A DNA stretch of 64,000 nt from Mycocentrospora acerina (lineage: Eukaryota; Ascomycota; Dothideomycetes; Pleosporales). The stretch spans positions 435,107-499,106 of the forward strand of contig JAKUHH010000030.1 in assembly GCA_022701365.1 (NCBI GenBank), read 5' to 3'. The notes beneath the pieces were generated by a model, which did no database searches, was not told the origin of the DNA, and saw only the letters and a program-made list of their open reading frames with translations. Shown in pieces: positions 32,541 to 43,840 of the stretch (positions are counted from its first letter, which is position 1; every line of letters starts with the position of its first letter). Both the position numbers and the translations under genes were made by a program.

Positions 32541-35500
32541 CTAGGAATTCTGACTCCTCCCCGCGTCGCTACTTGGCTTCCCCTCGCTCACATTGCTACT
32601 CCCGGGGCTTGACAGCCCGGAAAGTCCAGTGTGGCCGGCAAATCCAGCCTGCGGTCCGGGATATGGTGTGGTTTTGATTTCCTTGCGCCCGTTGGCTTTG
32701 TAGTGCAGGACCACGTCGCCGCCGCCGCGCCAGATGTGCGCGCGGATTGAGGCGAGAGTCATTGTTGGGGAAATGAGCTGAGGGGGATTGTTAGAATGTG
32801 TGTGATGTCGAGATGTGAGAAGGGAAAGGAAAAGGCGTACCTGGCCGTTGCAGTATAATTCTAGATACTCTTCTGGCTTCAGTGCAGACTCTTCGCTCTC
32901 GGGCTCCTTTGGAGGTGCTTCGATGCGCTCGGCTACGTAGCCTACGATCTTGCGTGCGCGCAGCATGCGGTTTGCGTTGAGACGGTTGTTGCTTTGGGAT
33001 GTTAGTATTGTTGGGCAGTTTAGGTTGAATAGGAAAGTGGTGATACATACCCGTCTGATGATATGGCAGGGAGAAGATTCTGGTATGGCTCGAGAATGAA
33101 AGAGACCTTGACAATATCTTTGATCGGGAGTTGGTTCTATAATCACCACTGTTAGTGTATATTCAAACATGTTAAAAATAGATATATGTACCCTCAATAA
33201 GACCTCGGCAAGCCACATTGGAGCGGCCTTTTCAATCAAATCAGCCTGTTGACCCAAAGATCCAACTGTGCCTTCAAAAAGATCTGCAACGCCTCCAGAG
33301 TCTGGCCGATCCTCCTGGATCAAAATGGTTGTCGAGGCAGGTGGCTTCAACACTGGTGTATCATTTGGCAGACTGGGCGCAATTTGAGACTCAAGCTTTG
33401 TCATTCCCACAGTCCACTGCTCTTCGTAGCCTTGTCGTATCCGCTGGATGCTACCCAAAAAGTTGTCCTCGAAGGTTTTTTCGTTTGTTTTGGTTGATCT
33501 GGAATCACTGTCTTCTGCCTTTTCATCCACGACTGCAGGCTTGGGCGTCTCGGCTATTGCGGTTCCTGTGCTAAACTTCTTCATGTTGAATGACATGTTG
33601 AACTTCTTGCCAAACATGCCCTTGCCCTTCTTCACCGGCGTGTCTGGCTCGGTAGGCAGTTGCAATGTCTCTTCCTTGGTTTCCGTCGCGCTGTCTGCAG
33701 CGGGCTTTCCGTTTCCATTAGTTGTCAACGATGCTCCGTTGCCAAAGTAGTCGATGGAATTGCGCTGCGTCTCTTGTGTGGTTTCTTCAGCAGTTGGAGT
33801 AAGAAAGGCATTCGATGTAGAATTGCGACCTGCACTTTGTGGTGGAAGCATGGGAGTCGCTAGCCCTATCGCCAGCCCAGGCGTGTGTGGCAAGTGAAAG
33901 CCGTTGTTGGCTTTGATGGTAGAGTTTGTCCCAGGTCCTGGGGTAACGTCGCCCCAGCCGTTGATATTCGCCTTGGGAAGCTCAATGTTGGTAGGTCTGC
34001 TGATAACATTCTCTTTCTCTTTTTGCGTCAGGAACTCTGCTCGGAAGATCTCGTCTCGTTTGATCTCCTCATCAATGAGGTTGGAGAACAGGTACCGCAA
34101 GATCCATTTGCCAAGGTTGACTGCAAAGGAATTTAGCAAATGATTTGAAAAGCCATGTACAAAAACGGGTGGGCATACTTCGATGGTCTTCGCGGAAGTC
34201 GATTTCCTCCTCCAATTGCAGCTCATCAGCATACATTTCGGCGTCGAAACAGTAGTTCTCTTCAAGCACGCAAGTCAAAGTTCCTATTCTCGTGTCGACG
34301 GCGCACCAGTGAGCGACGGTTTCACGCGTGTTCACTTCGGGAATAACGTTTTCGAGATGGGTCTTGCCGTATGACTTGATGGGGACACACTGGGCTTGGA
34401 TTAGCATGAGGCTGGCACCAAGAGAAGGCAACTCACCTGCAAAAGGTCCCACAGCATGACTTCACCTGCAGTGTCTAGGGTCAGCACTCTCCGACGGTCA
34501 TTCAGCAAGTGATGCTTGATCAGACCGTTCTGGCCTTCAATGGTAAAGTCGGGCAAGTTTCTACATGGCTCAAAGACGACGTGGTCTGTCACGAGCTGTG
34601 CTTCGTTTGGTTTGCGCGTGCCGTTGACGGTGGGGACAGTCGAGGAAGTCTCTGGGTCTTTTGTGGAAAAAAGTTGTGGAAAGGGCGCCGTGTTGGACAT
34701 GCGCAGGAGAGCCTTGAAAGGGATCTTGGGAGTTGCGACGTTGCCCTTGGGACTGCCGGACGGAGGGGAAGGGTATCGCGCGCGGGAAGTGGATACGTTG
34801 TTGCGGTGCCACTTGTAGGAGTCTGGCAACTCGACCTCGCCCGTCGTATCCACGTCATTCCACCTGTTGATGCTCGAGCTGGAGGTGGCTGTCCAGACCC
34901 AGTCGCCGGCCGAGACAATCTTGTTGACGCCCTCGTGTTCTTGGCACACGGCGACGGACTGGCCCTCGTCCATTTCAGCGCAGTAGCGCACGTCGCTCTT
35001 GGCGACGATGCCGGAGCGGTCGGACGAGTAGAAGACGGACAGCTGGGGGCTGTCCGAGTAGAGTGACCAGACGCTGTCGTTGTGCATGGTAAGGGTGTAC
35101 ATGCAGCGCCCCGCCGTCATGGACCACACCTTGACCGTCTGGTCCGACGAGGCGGTCAGGATGGTGTCGCCGTCCTCGGCGACGAGGATGTCGCGCACAT
35201 TGTCCGTGTGGCCGACAAACTTGGTGACGCGCTTGCCGGTGCGGGCATCCCAGACGCGCACGATGCTCTCGGGCCCGCCGCTGGCAATGATGGTGGGGGT
35301 GGCGGCGAGGGCGTAGACGGAGCCCTTTGCCGTGGTCTCGTCGTCGCCGACGGCAATGTCGAGCTTCCTGCCGGCGCCATTGAGGTCCCACAGGCTGATC
35401 TTGCGGTCGAGGCCGCCCGAGGCGACCCAGTTCTCGTGGGCGCCGGGCGAGGCGACGCGCTTGATGTAGTCGGTGTGCAGGCCAATGGTCTGCGGGGGCA

Positions 35501-36087
35501 GCGGGTCGTGGGCGGCGGGGCGCCAGAGCTTGACGGTGATGTCGGACGAGGCGGAGACGAGGGCGGTGCTGGCCTGGACGAGGGCAATGTCGTTGATCCA
35601 GTGCGTGTGGGCCTGGACCTGCTGGCGGAACTGCGTCGCCGGCGGCTTGTAGTTGGTGGCGTTGGAGTCGGCAAAGGGGTCGCGGTCGTCGGCGTCGGCG
35701 CGGGCGAGGTCGAGGTGCAGGTCCCAGGCGCATATCACGCCGTCGCGGCCGCCCGAGTAGAGGATCGAGTTTGCGGCGTCGACGGCCAGGCCATTGACGC
35801 CTAGGCGATGGCCTCCGGCCGAGTTTGCCAGCGGCAGCACTGCGGGGGGTGGTTGTCAGTGGCTGGTCATGTCGAGGCGTGTGTGTACATGTCTGTGCAT
35901 GTCTGTACACATGGATGCATGCCGGTACATGTCTGCGCATATCCACACACGTCTACGCATGTCTGCACGCATACACACAGCTGTGCGTGTATGCGTGTCC
36001 ATGCGCAGCTGTGCACAGGCGTGGAGTGGAGTGGAGTGGTGCGGCCATACCGTACGAGATGCGCTTCCGCGTCGCGTTGCGTCCCAT
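32541..36087 (-). CDS. bun107: WD40 protein of the WDR48/UAF1-Bun107 family, deubiquitinase cofactor
   Basis: Seven exons: 36087-36051, 35839-34437, 34389-34179, 34120-33192, 33136-33051, 32991-32841, 32777-32541; all joins keep frame, giving about 1017 residues. The short first exon (MGRNATRKRISY) joins to VLPLANSAGGHR. WD40 repeats fill roughly residues 15-400 (GVICAWDL, DITVKLWRP, RKISLWDL, SIVRVWDART, QTVKVWSM and others). After a linker, the C-terminal part carries a low-complexity region with a basic phenylalanine-rich patch (GKKFNMSFNMKKFSTG) and the family's C-terminal domain, ending in a ubiquitin-like-fold region (RAHIWRGGGDVVLHYK). In fission yeast, Bun107 with Bun62 binds and activates Ubp9; human WDR48 activates USP1/USP12/USP46. 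Intron 1 (210 nt) is full of degenerate CATGTCTG words. Confidence 0.92.
35840..36050. repeat. Degenerate CATGTCTG-type repeat inside intron 1 of the WDR48-like gene
   Basis: Between about 35886 and 35975 the words catgtctg, catgccgg, catatcc and cgtctacg recur every 8-16 bases. The intron ends are GTATGG and CCGCAG on the minus strand. The repeat explains the unusual intron length. Confidence 0.6.
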
Positions 36088-36968
36088 GCCCCGTTAGTTG
36101 GCTATGCGCTCTGCCGGCACGCTGGAGGAGTGGGAGAGAGGGAGAGAGAGGGCCGAGGTGGACTGCCGCCAGAGCGAGAGGAGCAGGCCGTCGGGCGCCC
36201 TGGCCCGCCTTGCCTGGCCTGCCCTGGCCTGCCTGGCCGCGCAGCTGGATCCTCTCCACACGCCGCTAACGCACACGGCCAAGTGCTTGCACGACGACTA
36301 GCCGCGGGGGCGACGGTTGTTGCCCAGCGCTGCAGTGCAGATCCAACGGCTTTGCGCGGCATGCCAGTCCAACGTCGTCCACGAGCCCCTTGCAGCCTTG
36401 CGTAGAGGCTGCTGGCTAAGGGCTTCACTCCTCACGCTCCCCCAGGCCCTTCTCCCGCCACCGTGGAACGCCCGTTCGGTGGGGTCGACTCGATGCACGC
36501 TCGCAGGCATGGCCCGGACTGGCGCATGCGGCACCTGCCATAGTGCCCGGCGGCTATTGGGGGGGTCAGTCCAGCATTGCACCGACCTGTTGCCTTGCCT
36601 TGTCTTGTCTTGTCTTGTCTTGCCCTGCTTTGTCTTGTCTTGTCTTGTCTTGTCTTGCCCTGCTTTGTCTTGTCCTGTCTTGCCCTGTCTTGCCCTGTCT
36701 TGCCTTGTCTTGTCTTGCCCTGCCTTGCACGGCACCAATCGAATGAATGCACTCCCTGCTCAACTTTGCTTGGCCTCACACTATAACTCTCCTTGTGTCT
36801 ACATATTTACATGTACTCACACAAGAGTATATTCATTCATTGATACATCTACACAATCATGCATTGAATCATCTATATAGTCATATCTTGATATTTTGAT
36901 CTCCACAGTCATACCTTGATCCTTTCATCTTCATAGTCATACCTTGATCCTTCAATATATTCATACAT
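36088..36968. other. Intergenic region with a CTTGT minisatellite
   Basis: About 880 bases. Promoter of the WDR48-like gene on the left; the right part holds a repeated CTTGATnnTTcatcttcatagtcatac-like sequence (36889-36960) with three near copies of TCATACCTTGATCCTTTC. No gene is seen; many overlapping Cys/Leu-rich frames are repeat translations. Confidence 0.5.
36591..36727. repeat. TGTCT/TGCCC pentamer minisatellite
   Basis: About 27 pentamers of the type TTGTC and TTGCC/CTGCT in tandem, with a higher-order repeat (GCCCTGCTTTGTCTTG occurs twice). All three frames on both strands stay open over it, which mimics coding sequence. Confidence 0.9.
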
Positions 36969-38084
36969 TCACACTCTCAACCCTCCCCCCAGCGCATTGC
37001 TCGCCCACTGATAACTCCCCAGGAATATCGCCCCACCAACGCTGATCCACCCTACCCTTGGCCCTATCCCCGCGAAAAACGCTCGTGGCCCGCTCTCCTT
37101 CAAAATGGACGACAGCATGGTGAACATGGGCTGCTTCTCCCTGGCCAGCATCATCCGCGTCTTCAACACATCCAACGGCGTCGTGATGCCCGCCGCCACC
37201 GCCCCAGCAACACTGCCCAACAACCCTCCCTCGACACCGGAAATCTGCCCGCGCCCCGTCTGAGCCTGTCGGTGCTTCTTCAGTGCCTCCCACAGCGGGA
37301 ACTGGATGACGGTAAAGGGCACCTCGCGGATAATCGTAATCGACCACCCACGGTACAGCTCCCGCCACACATGTCCCAACCCACGCGTGCTCTGCTGATT
37401 GAGAATGTGCATCAATGCCGCCCTCGAGCTTGGGTGCTGGCTCGCCTGCGCCCGCTGCTTAATAACCTCTGTCGGCACCCGCACCGCACACGCAGCTACC
37501 TCGCCCATACTCGCTGCCAGCATGTGCACTGCTGCACCATTCCCTGCGTCGCCCGTCTCGATGTAAGGCTTCCCCTCTGCATTGTAGCGTATAGTCTGTC
37601 GCTCCGCAAAGTTCCGCTTGATCGAGTCGTACGTGATGAAGAAGAGGGCGGCGCCGGGTGCAGACCCAACAATTGCACTCCCTACACCCCGGTAGATGCC
37701 ATTGAAGCCTCCCGAGGCGGCAAAGCCGGCCGACGATTGTAGGCGAGTTTTGAGTGTGTCGAGGGGGAAGAGAGAGAGATCTACGGTTGTACCTGCGAGA
37801 CCACCTGCCTGCGTGAGTTAGTCTGGTGTATGGGTGGAGACTGCAGTTTAGAATAAATCTTGTACACGTGGAAAATGCGTGTAAGCTTGTGCATTGCATT
37901 TGAGCTTATGAATGAATGTGGCGGGGTGACACAGTCGCGAGGACACGCGACAGACATGTGATTGACTCGAAATACGCAAAAAAATAAATCCCGAAGCTGA
38001 AACAGAAAAACTTACAATCAGCGAACGAAGGTACGGCGACTCAACCCACGCGCTTCCACGCTGTGGCTCAAGAACATGCTGCAT
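36969..38084 (-). CDS. PET8: Mitochondrial S-adenosylmethionine carrier
   Basis: Exons 38084-38016 and 37808-36969 give about 302 residues. The splice joins YLRSLI to AGGLAGTTVDLSLFPLDTLK, the hallmark first repeat of SAM carriers. The second repeat has RVPTEVIKQRAQ, the family's discriminating signature. The third has TTPLDVLKTRMML. Three carrier repeats and length agree with yeast Pet8/Sam5 and human SLC25A26, which import SAM into mitochondria in exchange for S-adenosylhomocysteine; matrix SAM serves methylation and biotin/lipoate synthesis. The 207-nt intron is relatively long. The gene is head-to-head with the Swt21-like gene, 228 bases between starts. Confidence 0.93.
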
Positions 38085-38312
38085 GGTTGACGTGGAAGCT
38101 CTGCCGACCTCGGGATGAATGACGAGGTTTCGCGTTCGCAAATGTTTAGGTAGTTTACGCTAACTCGGCCCCCCACAAAATTTTGGAGCTAGCTTAGGAA
38201 TCTCCAACACGGATGAGGCTCAAGGATGGAAAGATCTCCACAACACTACACCTTTTGGATTTATGCCAATTTGGTATTGGGTACGCGCGACCAAGATATA
38301 TGACTCGAAGCG

Positions 38313-39887
38313 ATGACTGATCAGCACAGCGCTGGGTTGAGGGTACGATGTCTGGCCAGCACGACTATTACGAAACTATTTGGTGGTGATTGCTATGCCC
38401 AAGATGCTGGCGACGAGCAGAGACAAGCTCCAGTCAATGACTCGGGCGTTGACAAAGAAAGTAAAGAAGTAGAAGAAGACGACGATGAAGAGCTAGATGG
38501 TGAAAACAGCTCAATTTCAACATCACAACTAGACTCGGGTTCTGAATCTAGTGTAGAGTCTGGATCAGATAGTCGTCGTGCCAGCACTACTAATGATCAC
38601 AAACCACATCCACACTATACAAGCTGCATCCAAGAAGCACAGCTTTCGCCAGATGGGACTTGTATTTTTACCTCAGACTATAACCGTACATTCTCGGTCT
38701 ACCCCATCGACACAACCATTCTCGAAGAGACTGGGACCCGTGCTCTGAAACCATACGCGCAATTCACCTCATCAAACCCCATATGGGCTTTTGCTGCAAA
38801 TCCGACATTCAATCTCAACGACCCTAGTAGTGCGCATGTGCTCATCAGTCGACGAGACTCATATATCACACTCCACAACGCACTTTGGAATACCGCTCAA
38901 TCCTACAAGTCCACCGAGCCTGACACCCCTAAGACAGATTGCCCAGTCGATATCTCTACCCCAATCACCTCTTACAAACTAATCAACAACCTCAATGAAG
39001 CCGTCACCGCCCCCCTCAGCCTCACCTACGCCCACGCCAGTCCCCACTTCTTCGCCGGCCACCAAAACGCAATCGCAACCTTTGACCTCTCCCACACCAC
39101 CAACCCAATCCATACTATCCCAACCATTCCCTCACGACGCAGCAAACTCAAAGGCGGTGGCCGTGGCTTCAAAGGCTACATCTCCGCCCTTTCCCTCTCT
39201 CCATCCTTCTCCAACTCCTCCGCTGGGCTTCTCGCCGCCGGCGCCCGAACCCGTCACATTGGCATCTACGACCCCACCTCCGGCACAGAAGTCACCCATT
39301 TCTCTCTCCCAGGCACTCTGTCGGGCAAGAAACTGCGCAACGAAAACCTCGCGCACGTCATGGGCGACGGCGTCTCGTCGCTGAAATGGAGCCCCTGCGG
39401 CAAATACCTCTACGTCGCTGAGCGCATGTCAGACGTCCTGCTCATATACGACGTGCGGAACTTTTCGCTCACGCTGGGATACTGTGTGGGCAGGAAGGCA
39501 CAGACAAAACAGAAACTTGGGTTCGATGTGTGGAATGCGGGCGCGAGTTTGTACGACATTGAGGGGGTGAGCCACGAGGTTTGGGCGGGGGGTGTAGATG
39601 GGAAGGTGAGGGTGTGGAAGGATCCATGGAGGAGGGAAGGCGCCGTCGAGGCGGATGAGGTGGTGGGGGTGGGAGTGGGTAGTGGAAGGCAGGGAGATGG
39701 GGAAGAAAAAGTGCCGGTTGTAGCCACGCTTGTGCATCCGTACGGGAGTTTGGCTGTTGCTGCTTGTGGAGCGGTGGAAGTTGGGGACGATGAATCAGGT
39801 CGGAATGGAGTTCGAAGAGGAGGAGGAACAAGGCCAAAGTACAAGGAATGGGGGTCTTTGAACATATTGGGTCTGGGTACCGGCTGA
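38313..39887 (+). CDS. SWT21: WD40 protein of the Swt21 / WRAP53 (TCAB1) family
   Basis: Single frame of 524 residues. An acidic, Ser-rich N-terminus (about 45-90) leads into WD40-type repeats with family-typical segments: CIQEAQLSPDGTCIFTSDYN, PIWAFAANPTFNLND, ISRRDSYITLHNALW, GHQNAIATFDLS, RGFKGYISALSLSP and GVSSLKWSPCGKYLYVAERM. Human WRAP53 binds telomerase and small Cajal body RNAs; yeast Swt21 is linked to pre-mRNA splicing. A nuclear RNP role is inferred. The tail is Gly/Val/Arg-rich. The N-terminal 25 residues look unlike the rest; a second start at 38349 in another frame (MSGQHDYYETIW) plus an intron is possible, so the exact start is uncertain. Confidence 0.85.
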   Translation: MTDQHSAGLRVRCLASTTITKLFGGDCYAQDAGDEQRQAPVNDSGVDKESKEVEEDDDEELDGENSSISTSQLDSGSESSVESGSDSRRASTTNDHKPHPHYTSCIQEAQLSPDGTCIFTSDYNRTFSVYPIDTTILEETGTRALKPYAQFTSSNPIWAFAANPTFNLNDPSSAHVLISRRDSYITLHNALWNTAQSYKSTEPDTPKTDCPVDISTPITSYKLINNLNEAVTAPLSLTYAHASPHFFAGHQNAIATFDLSHTTNPIHTIPTIPSRRSKLKGGGRGFKGYISALSLSPSFSNSSAGLLAAGARTRHIGIYDPTSGTEVTHFSLPGTLSGKKLRNENLAHVMGDGVSSLKWSPCGKYLYVAERMSDVLLIYDVRNFSLTLGYCVGRKAQTKQKLGFDVWNAGASLYDIEGVSHEVWAGGVDGKVRVWKDPWRREGAVEADEVVGVGVGSGRQGDGEEKVPVVATLVHPYGSLAVAACGAVEVGDDESGRNGVRRGGGTRPKYKEWGSLNILGLGTG

Positions 39888-40357
39888 GCATGACTAAGGG
39901 GACATGTTTGAATGGTTATGTTGCGTAAATTGCAATTACTAGACAAAATAATCGACGTACATTCCTACCACTCGTAATCCAATCGCCTTTGGAAAGGAAA
40001 AAAAAAGGGAGGGGGACGGGGGGGGGGGGCTTCAACATATACTCTCACCTCCGAAAAACCATCACCAAGCACAGCAACAACAACACCAACAACAATATCA
40101 AAAGTTCCATCTCAACCATCAATTTATGATACGAAAAACTAACAAAAATTCCAAATTAAAGGAAATCTGTGCTCCCCCTCAGCATAATTTAAACCCCCCT
40201 CCCCCCTCTCACTCTGAAATATACACATAGAAATCGAACCAAACTCGACATGGCAAAAAGGAAACTCTCTATCCTCCCCTTTCTCTTTCTCTCTCTCACT
40301 CACACACACATTCATCTTCCATCACATTTAAGAAGAAGAAGAAAAGCTCTCCCAAAC
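39888..40357. other. Convergent 3' region between Swt21-like gene and laccase
   Basis: 470 bases with A-rich, G-run (about 40007-40030) and CT-rich segments, a GAAGAAG run near 40330. Two 3' ends are expected. Nothing else is seen. Confidence 0.5.
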
Positions 40358-42321
40358 CTAAATCCCCGAATCCGTCATCTCATACGGATGATTTCCAGGG
40401 AACCAGTACCCATCCCACTCATCGCATCCGCTCTTCAGCCCAGACGTATCCCCAATCGACGAGGTGATCTCACCCTTGCGCTCCAGAAACTGCAGGCTGA
40501 GACCTTGGCTAGCATGGAACGCAATATGGCAGTGCATAAGCCAGGTGCCTGGGTTATCGGCGGGGAAGGCAATGAGGAGGTAGCCGCCGGGAGGCATGGT
40601 GGCGGTGTCGCGGCGGGTGGGGTTGTTGAGGACGAGGTTGGAGGTGGTGCCGTCCCAGGTGCCGGAGCCGGAGCCGACAATGTAGAAGTCGTGGCCGTGG
40701 AGGTGGATGGGGTGGGGCAGGGTGATTGTGGCCGTGGATTGGATCCACCAGAGGTACCAGTTTGAGGTGGGCATTTCGTGCACGTTGGAGTTGTTGCCAA
40801 AGTTTGTGCCGCCTGCGAGCACGGTTTCGAGCGAGGGGTTGTTCCAGTCGACGATTTGGGGGGTGCCGTCGAGGAGCCAGCGGAAGAGGTTGGCTTTGGC
40901 GGGGTCTTGGAAGTGGTTGAGGGTTAGTTTGCCGGCGGAGCCGATGACGGACGAGGGGACCGTGTTGGACACAAAGGGGACGAGGTTGCTGGTGGATTCG
41001 TCGAGGCAGGTGCTGCGCATCGCGACGCCTGTCGAGGTTGGGTCCGAGCTGGAGGCTGTGTCGTAGTGGAGGATGGCGCCGAGGGTCAAGCTGGATGCGG
41101 CAATGTTGTTGCGGCTGCAGGCTGTGCCCACGGAGACGCGGAACCAGTAGTTGCTGGCGGTTTGGTTGGCGGTGATGACTACGTCGTAGCGTTGGCCTTG
41201 TGAAAGGGGTTAGCCATGTATGTGGGATCATGTTTGTAACATGGACATCTTACCGACAGCTAGTGTTAGTTGATTGGCAGTCCACGCCTTGATTGGAACC
41301 TGGAAGAGTCAGTACAATCTTCCGCTTTCGAGAAAAAAGACTTAAACATACAAAGTCAGAAGTGATGACAGTGAACGGATGGCCATCCATAGATACACTT
41401 AAAGTATTGTCGACTGAGGTGTTGATTATACGAATGCGGTACTTCTTGCCCTGCACAACCCGATTAAAAAAGTTCTCAAGTTAAGAGTGTGCATACCTAC
41501 CGATTGAACTGTCATCTTGGCATAGCTTCCTCCACCATTGGGATTCTTATGCGTTCCATTTACTAGAATGTTGTCGGCAGCCGGTGGGCCAGTAAGGGAA
41601 TGTTGAGCAACTTCATTAAGAGTCAATACTGGAGTATAGAACCAGTCGGTGATGGGAAGAGTTCCGAGATCCTCGTCGTAGTTGGCCGTAGCAGGACCAT
41701 CAATGATCAGAGTGCCAACCACTCCGTCTCCATATTGTGAGCTCCAATGTGAATGATACCATGTTGTGCCAAACTGTGTCGCCCGGAATCGGTATTGACG
41801 TGTTTTTCCAGGTGCAATGGGGCATTCAGTGACTCCAGGCACTCCATCCTGTTGGCAGGTATTCAATTGTCGAAGTCCGTGCCAGTGGATGCCGGTTCCA
41901 TTATCTTGCAAATTATTCTTCACGTTGATGACCAATGTATCACCCCATTTTGCTCGAATGACTGGGCCAGGGTATTGCCCGTTGATGAGCATCATAGGTC
42001 GATTTCCGCCACTTCCATCTGGATTTGGCCTTGTCACGTTTGAAATTTCAAGATTGTACTAGAAGAGAGTCAATAATTGTTCTAAATCTCATCTAGTATA
42101 GGGCATACCGTGACTGTTGTGCCATCAGGAGGAGATTTGGCATCGAAATCGGTGGCAATAGAATAGCCGTTGCTCCAGCAGTTTCGGGTCCGAGGTCCGT
42201 TTGTACACGCACCGTCCTGTCTCTCAACAAGATCTTCAAACGTGTCAACTCCTCGCGGTGATGGCCATGCTAAAGTTAAAGACCCAAGAGAGAGCCACAA
42301 GGCAAGAGAGGGGAAATGCAT
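40358..42321 (-). CDS. Secreted ascomycete laccase (multicopper oxidase)
   Basis: Five exons, 42321-42109, 42058-41501, 41450-41352, 41299-41254 and 41196-40358, encode about 584 residues. A signal peptide (MHFPSLALWLSLGSLTLA) is followed by three cupredoxin domains. All copper sites are present: HWHG at 129-132, HSH at 173-175, HPIHLHGHDF in the third domain, and H527-C-H-I-A-F-H. The residue ten after the T1 Cys is Leu538, the axial position usually Leu or Phe in high-potential enzymes. The protein ends DSGI, the C-terminal plug of ascomycete laccases (DSGL/V/I) that enters the trinuclear channel. Laccases oxidise phenols with reduction of O2 to water (pigment, lignin or phenolic detoxification). 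Divergent from a secreted Thr-rich protein. Confidence 0.95.
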
Positions 42322-43840
42322 GATGTATAATGCAAAGGCAAACAAATATTGTATATTCCAGCTCACTACTTGAGACAATGAGGGAAAGAATGTGATTTGT
42401 TCAGTAGAGAGAAAGACGAAAACAACTGAGCCAGAGACGCCTTCTTATACAAACCTCAACCCATGCTGAATCCATTCTGTAGTAATGACCTTTTTCAACC
42501 CCGGTAAGCCTCGCTCGCTTGAGATTATAGTGGTTGAAGACGTATTAGGTTAAGATAATCCTTGTTTACAGCTGCATGACCCCTTTGTGGCTTGATCTTA
42601 TCCGCTGGTGGGAATTGAAACTTAGCTAGGATGGCCATGAGTGAGCCTTGGCAGCGGTCATGCACATCAGGATGCAAGAAATCCTCTTCCTCCTCGGCGC
42701 GAGGAGTGTGATTATGTAAAGAAGCAATATAATCTATTTTGAGGATGGGGCCCGGTGTAGCATAGGTAGCCCGGTAACGGTGAGCTGATGCCATGGTGGA
42801 GAGAACCTCCCTAGTGTCTATCGATGCAGTAGTGAAAGTGGTCGTCTTGACATGCATATCGGTAGGGGCTTCGTATCCAGATATGGCATCCGACGCAACG
42901 GATTGGGAAAGGTTCATTCCACCCTTCGGTACCTGAGCATTGAAGTTGTGGCAAATGTTGACACCCGGAGTGCCTGCAGGGCTGACAACTTACTGCTTAC
43001 ACAGAACCTGTATAGCTCGTCTAACCCTGCTCCATGAGTCGCGTGACCTGGCGTTTTAGCAGTAAACACAGGCACTGGGCCCGGGACCTTCGCGATCCTT
43101 GTCTTGCGTTGCATACTTCTCGTCACACAGAATGTGGCACTTTGTGTATGCGGCCTTGCGATGAGACCCTGTCTTTCAATGCTTTTATGCAGCAGCTAGG
43201 ACTCGAGGCGGGGCCGAAGTGACTTTCCTCCGTTGAATTGTCTTTTGCAAAAATACGGTGGCCAGAAATATCCCAGTACGGCGTCATGAGCCGAGTTACA
43301 GCAAACAATTGACAGGTACAATGTCAGGGCGAGGTGGTTGAAACAAAAGTTAAAACAGAAAGCATTCCGCTAGCCGCGTAAACCAGTGGTATGTCTTGGC
43401 TGCGGGCGTTCCTATGGACGAGTCGTGACGTGAGTTTGTCGGGCGATTCTCACGCTAGGACATGCACGGACTATGCAGTCATGTCCGATGGCCTCAATGT
43501 CGCTCTCTCCACCTTGCACTATCTTGTGCCAGACGCGATTTACGAGCCGCAGGATTCATAGAAACTAGCTATAGATTTACCCATGGTCTTTTTAAGCTCG
43601 CTTACTGATGCGGCCGGCCAACAGACCATTCACCGGCGTCTATTTGCATCTACGACTAAGCCTCCTTGTCGAGGCTACGTCCGAAAACTGGTGTAAATTT
43701 GTTGACGGTGAGGTATGACAGAGATACAGTTGCCCGGCTTCTTGAAAATGGCCAAGTACAAGAGAGTGTGCAGCCCGCCTCTAAGCAAGGGAACATCATC
43801 TCAATCGTTCACGCATCACATCATCTGAGCCCTCCTGAAA
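42322..43840. promoter_or_regulatory. Divergent promoter region of laccase and a secreted protein
   Basis: About 1.5 kb between two start codons. A 130-codon minus-strand frame (42525-42917) has no domain, signal peptide or similarity I recognise and is left out. No known element is identified. Both flanking products are secreted, so shared control is possible but not shown. Confidence 0.45.

Noticed and set aside
31256..32677. Very long frames crossing the N gap
   Set aside because: They exist only because N positions carry no stops; flanks are poly-G/C translation.
34975..35946. 323- and 240-codon frames opposite or shifted to the WD40 gene
   Set aside because: Arg/Pro/Gly/Val-rich shadows of a GC-rich coding exon; the WD40 frame has the real motifs.
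36298..36880. Cys/Leu- or Gln/Asp/Lys-repeat proteins on both strands
   Set aside because: All three frames are kept open by the pentamer minisatellite; not evidence of coding.
42525..42917. Minus-strand frame of 130 codons in the laccase divergent region
   Set aside because: No domain or targeting signal, uninterrupted only by chance in a GC-mixed promoter. Left out, though transcript data could change this.
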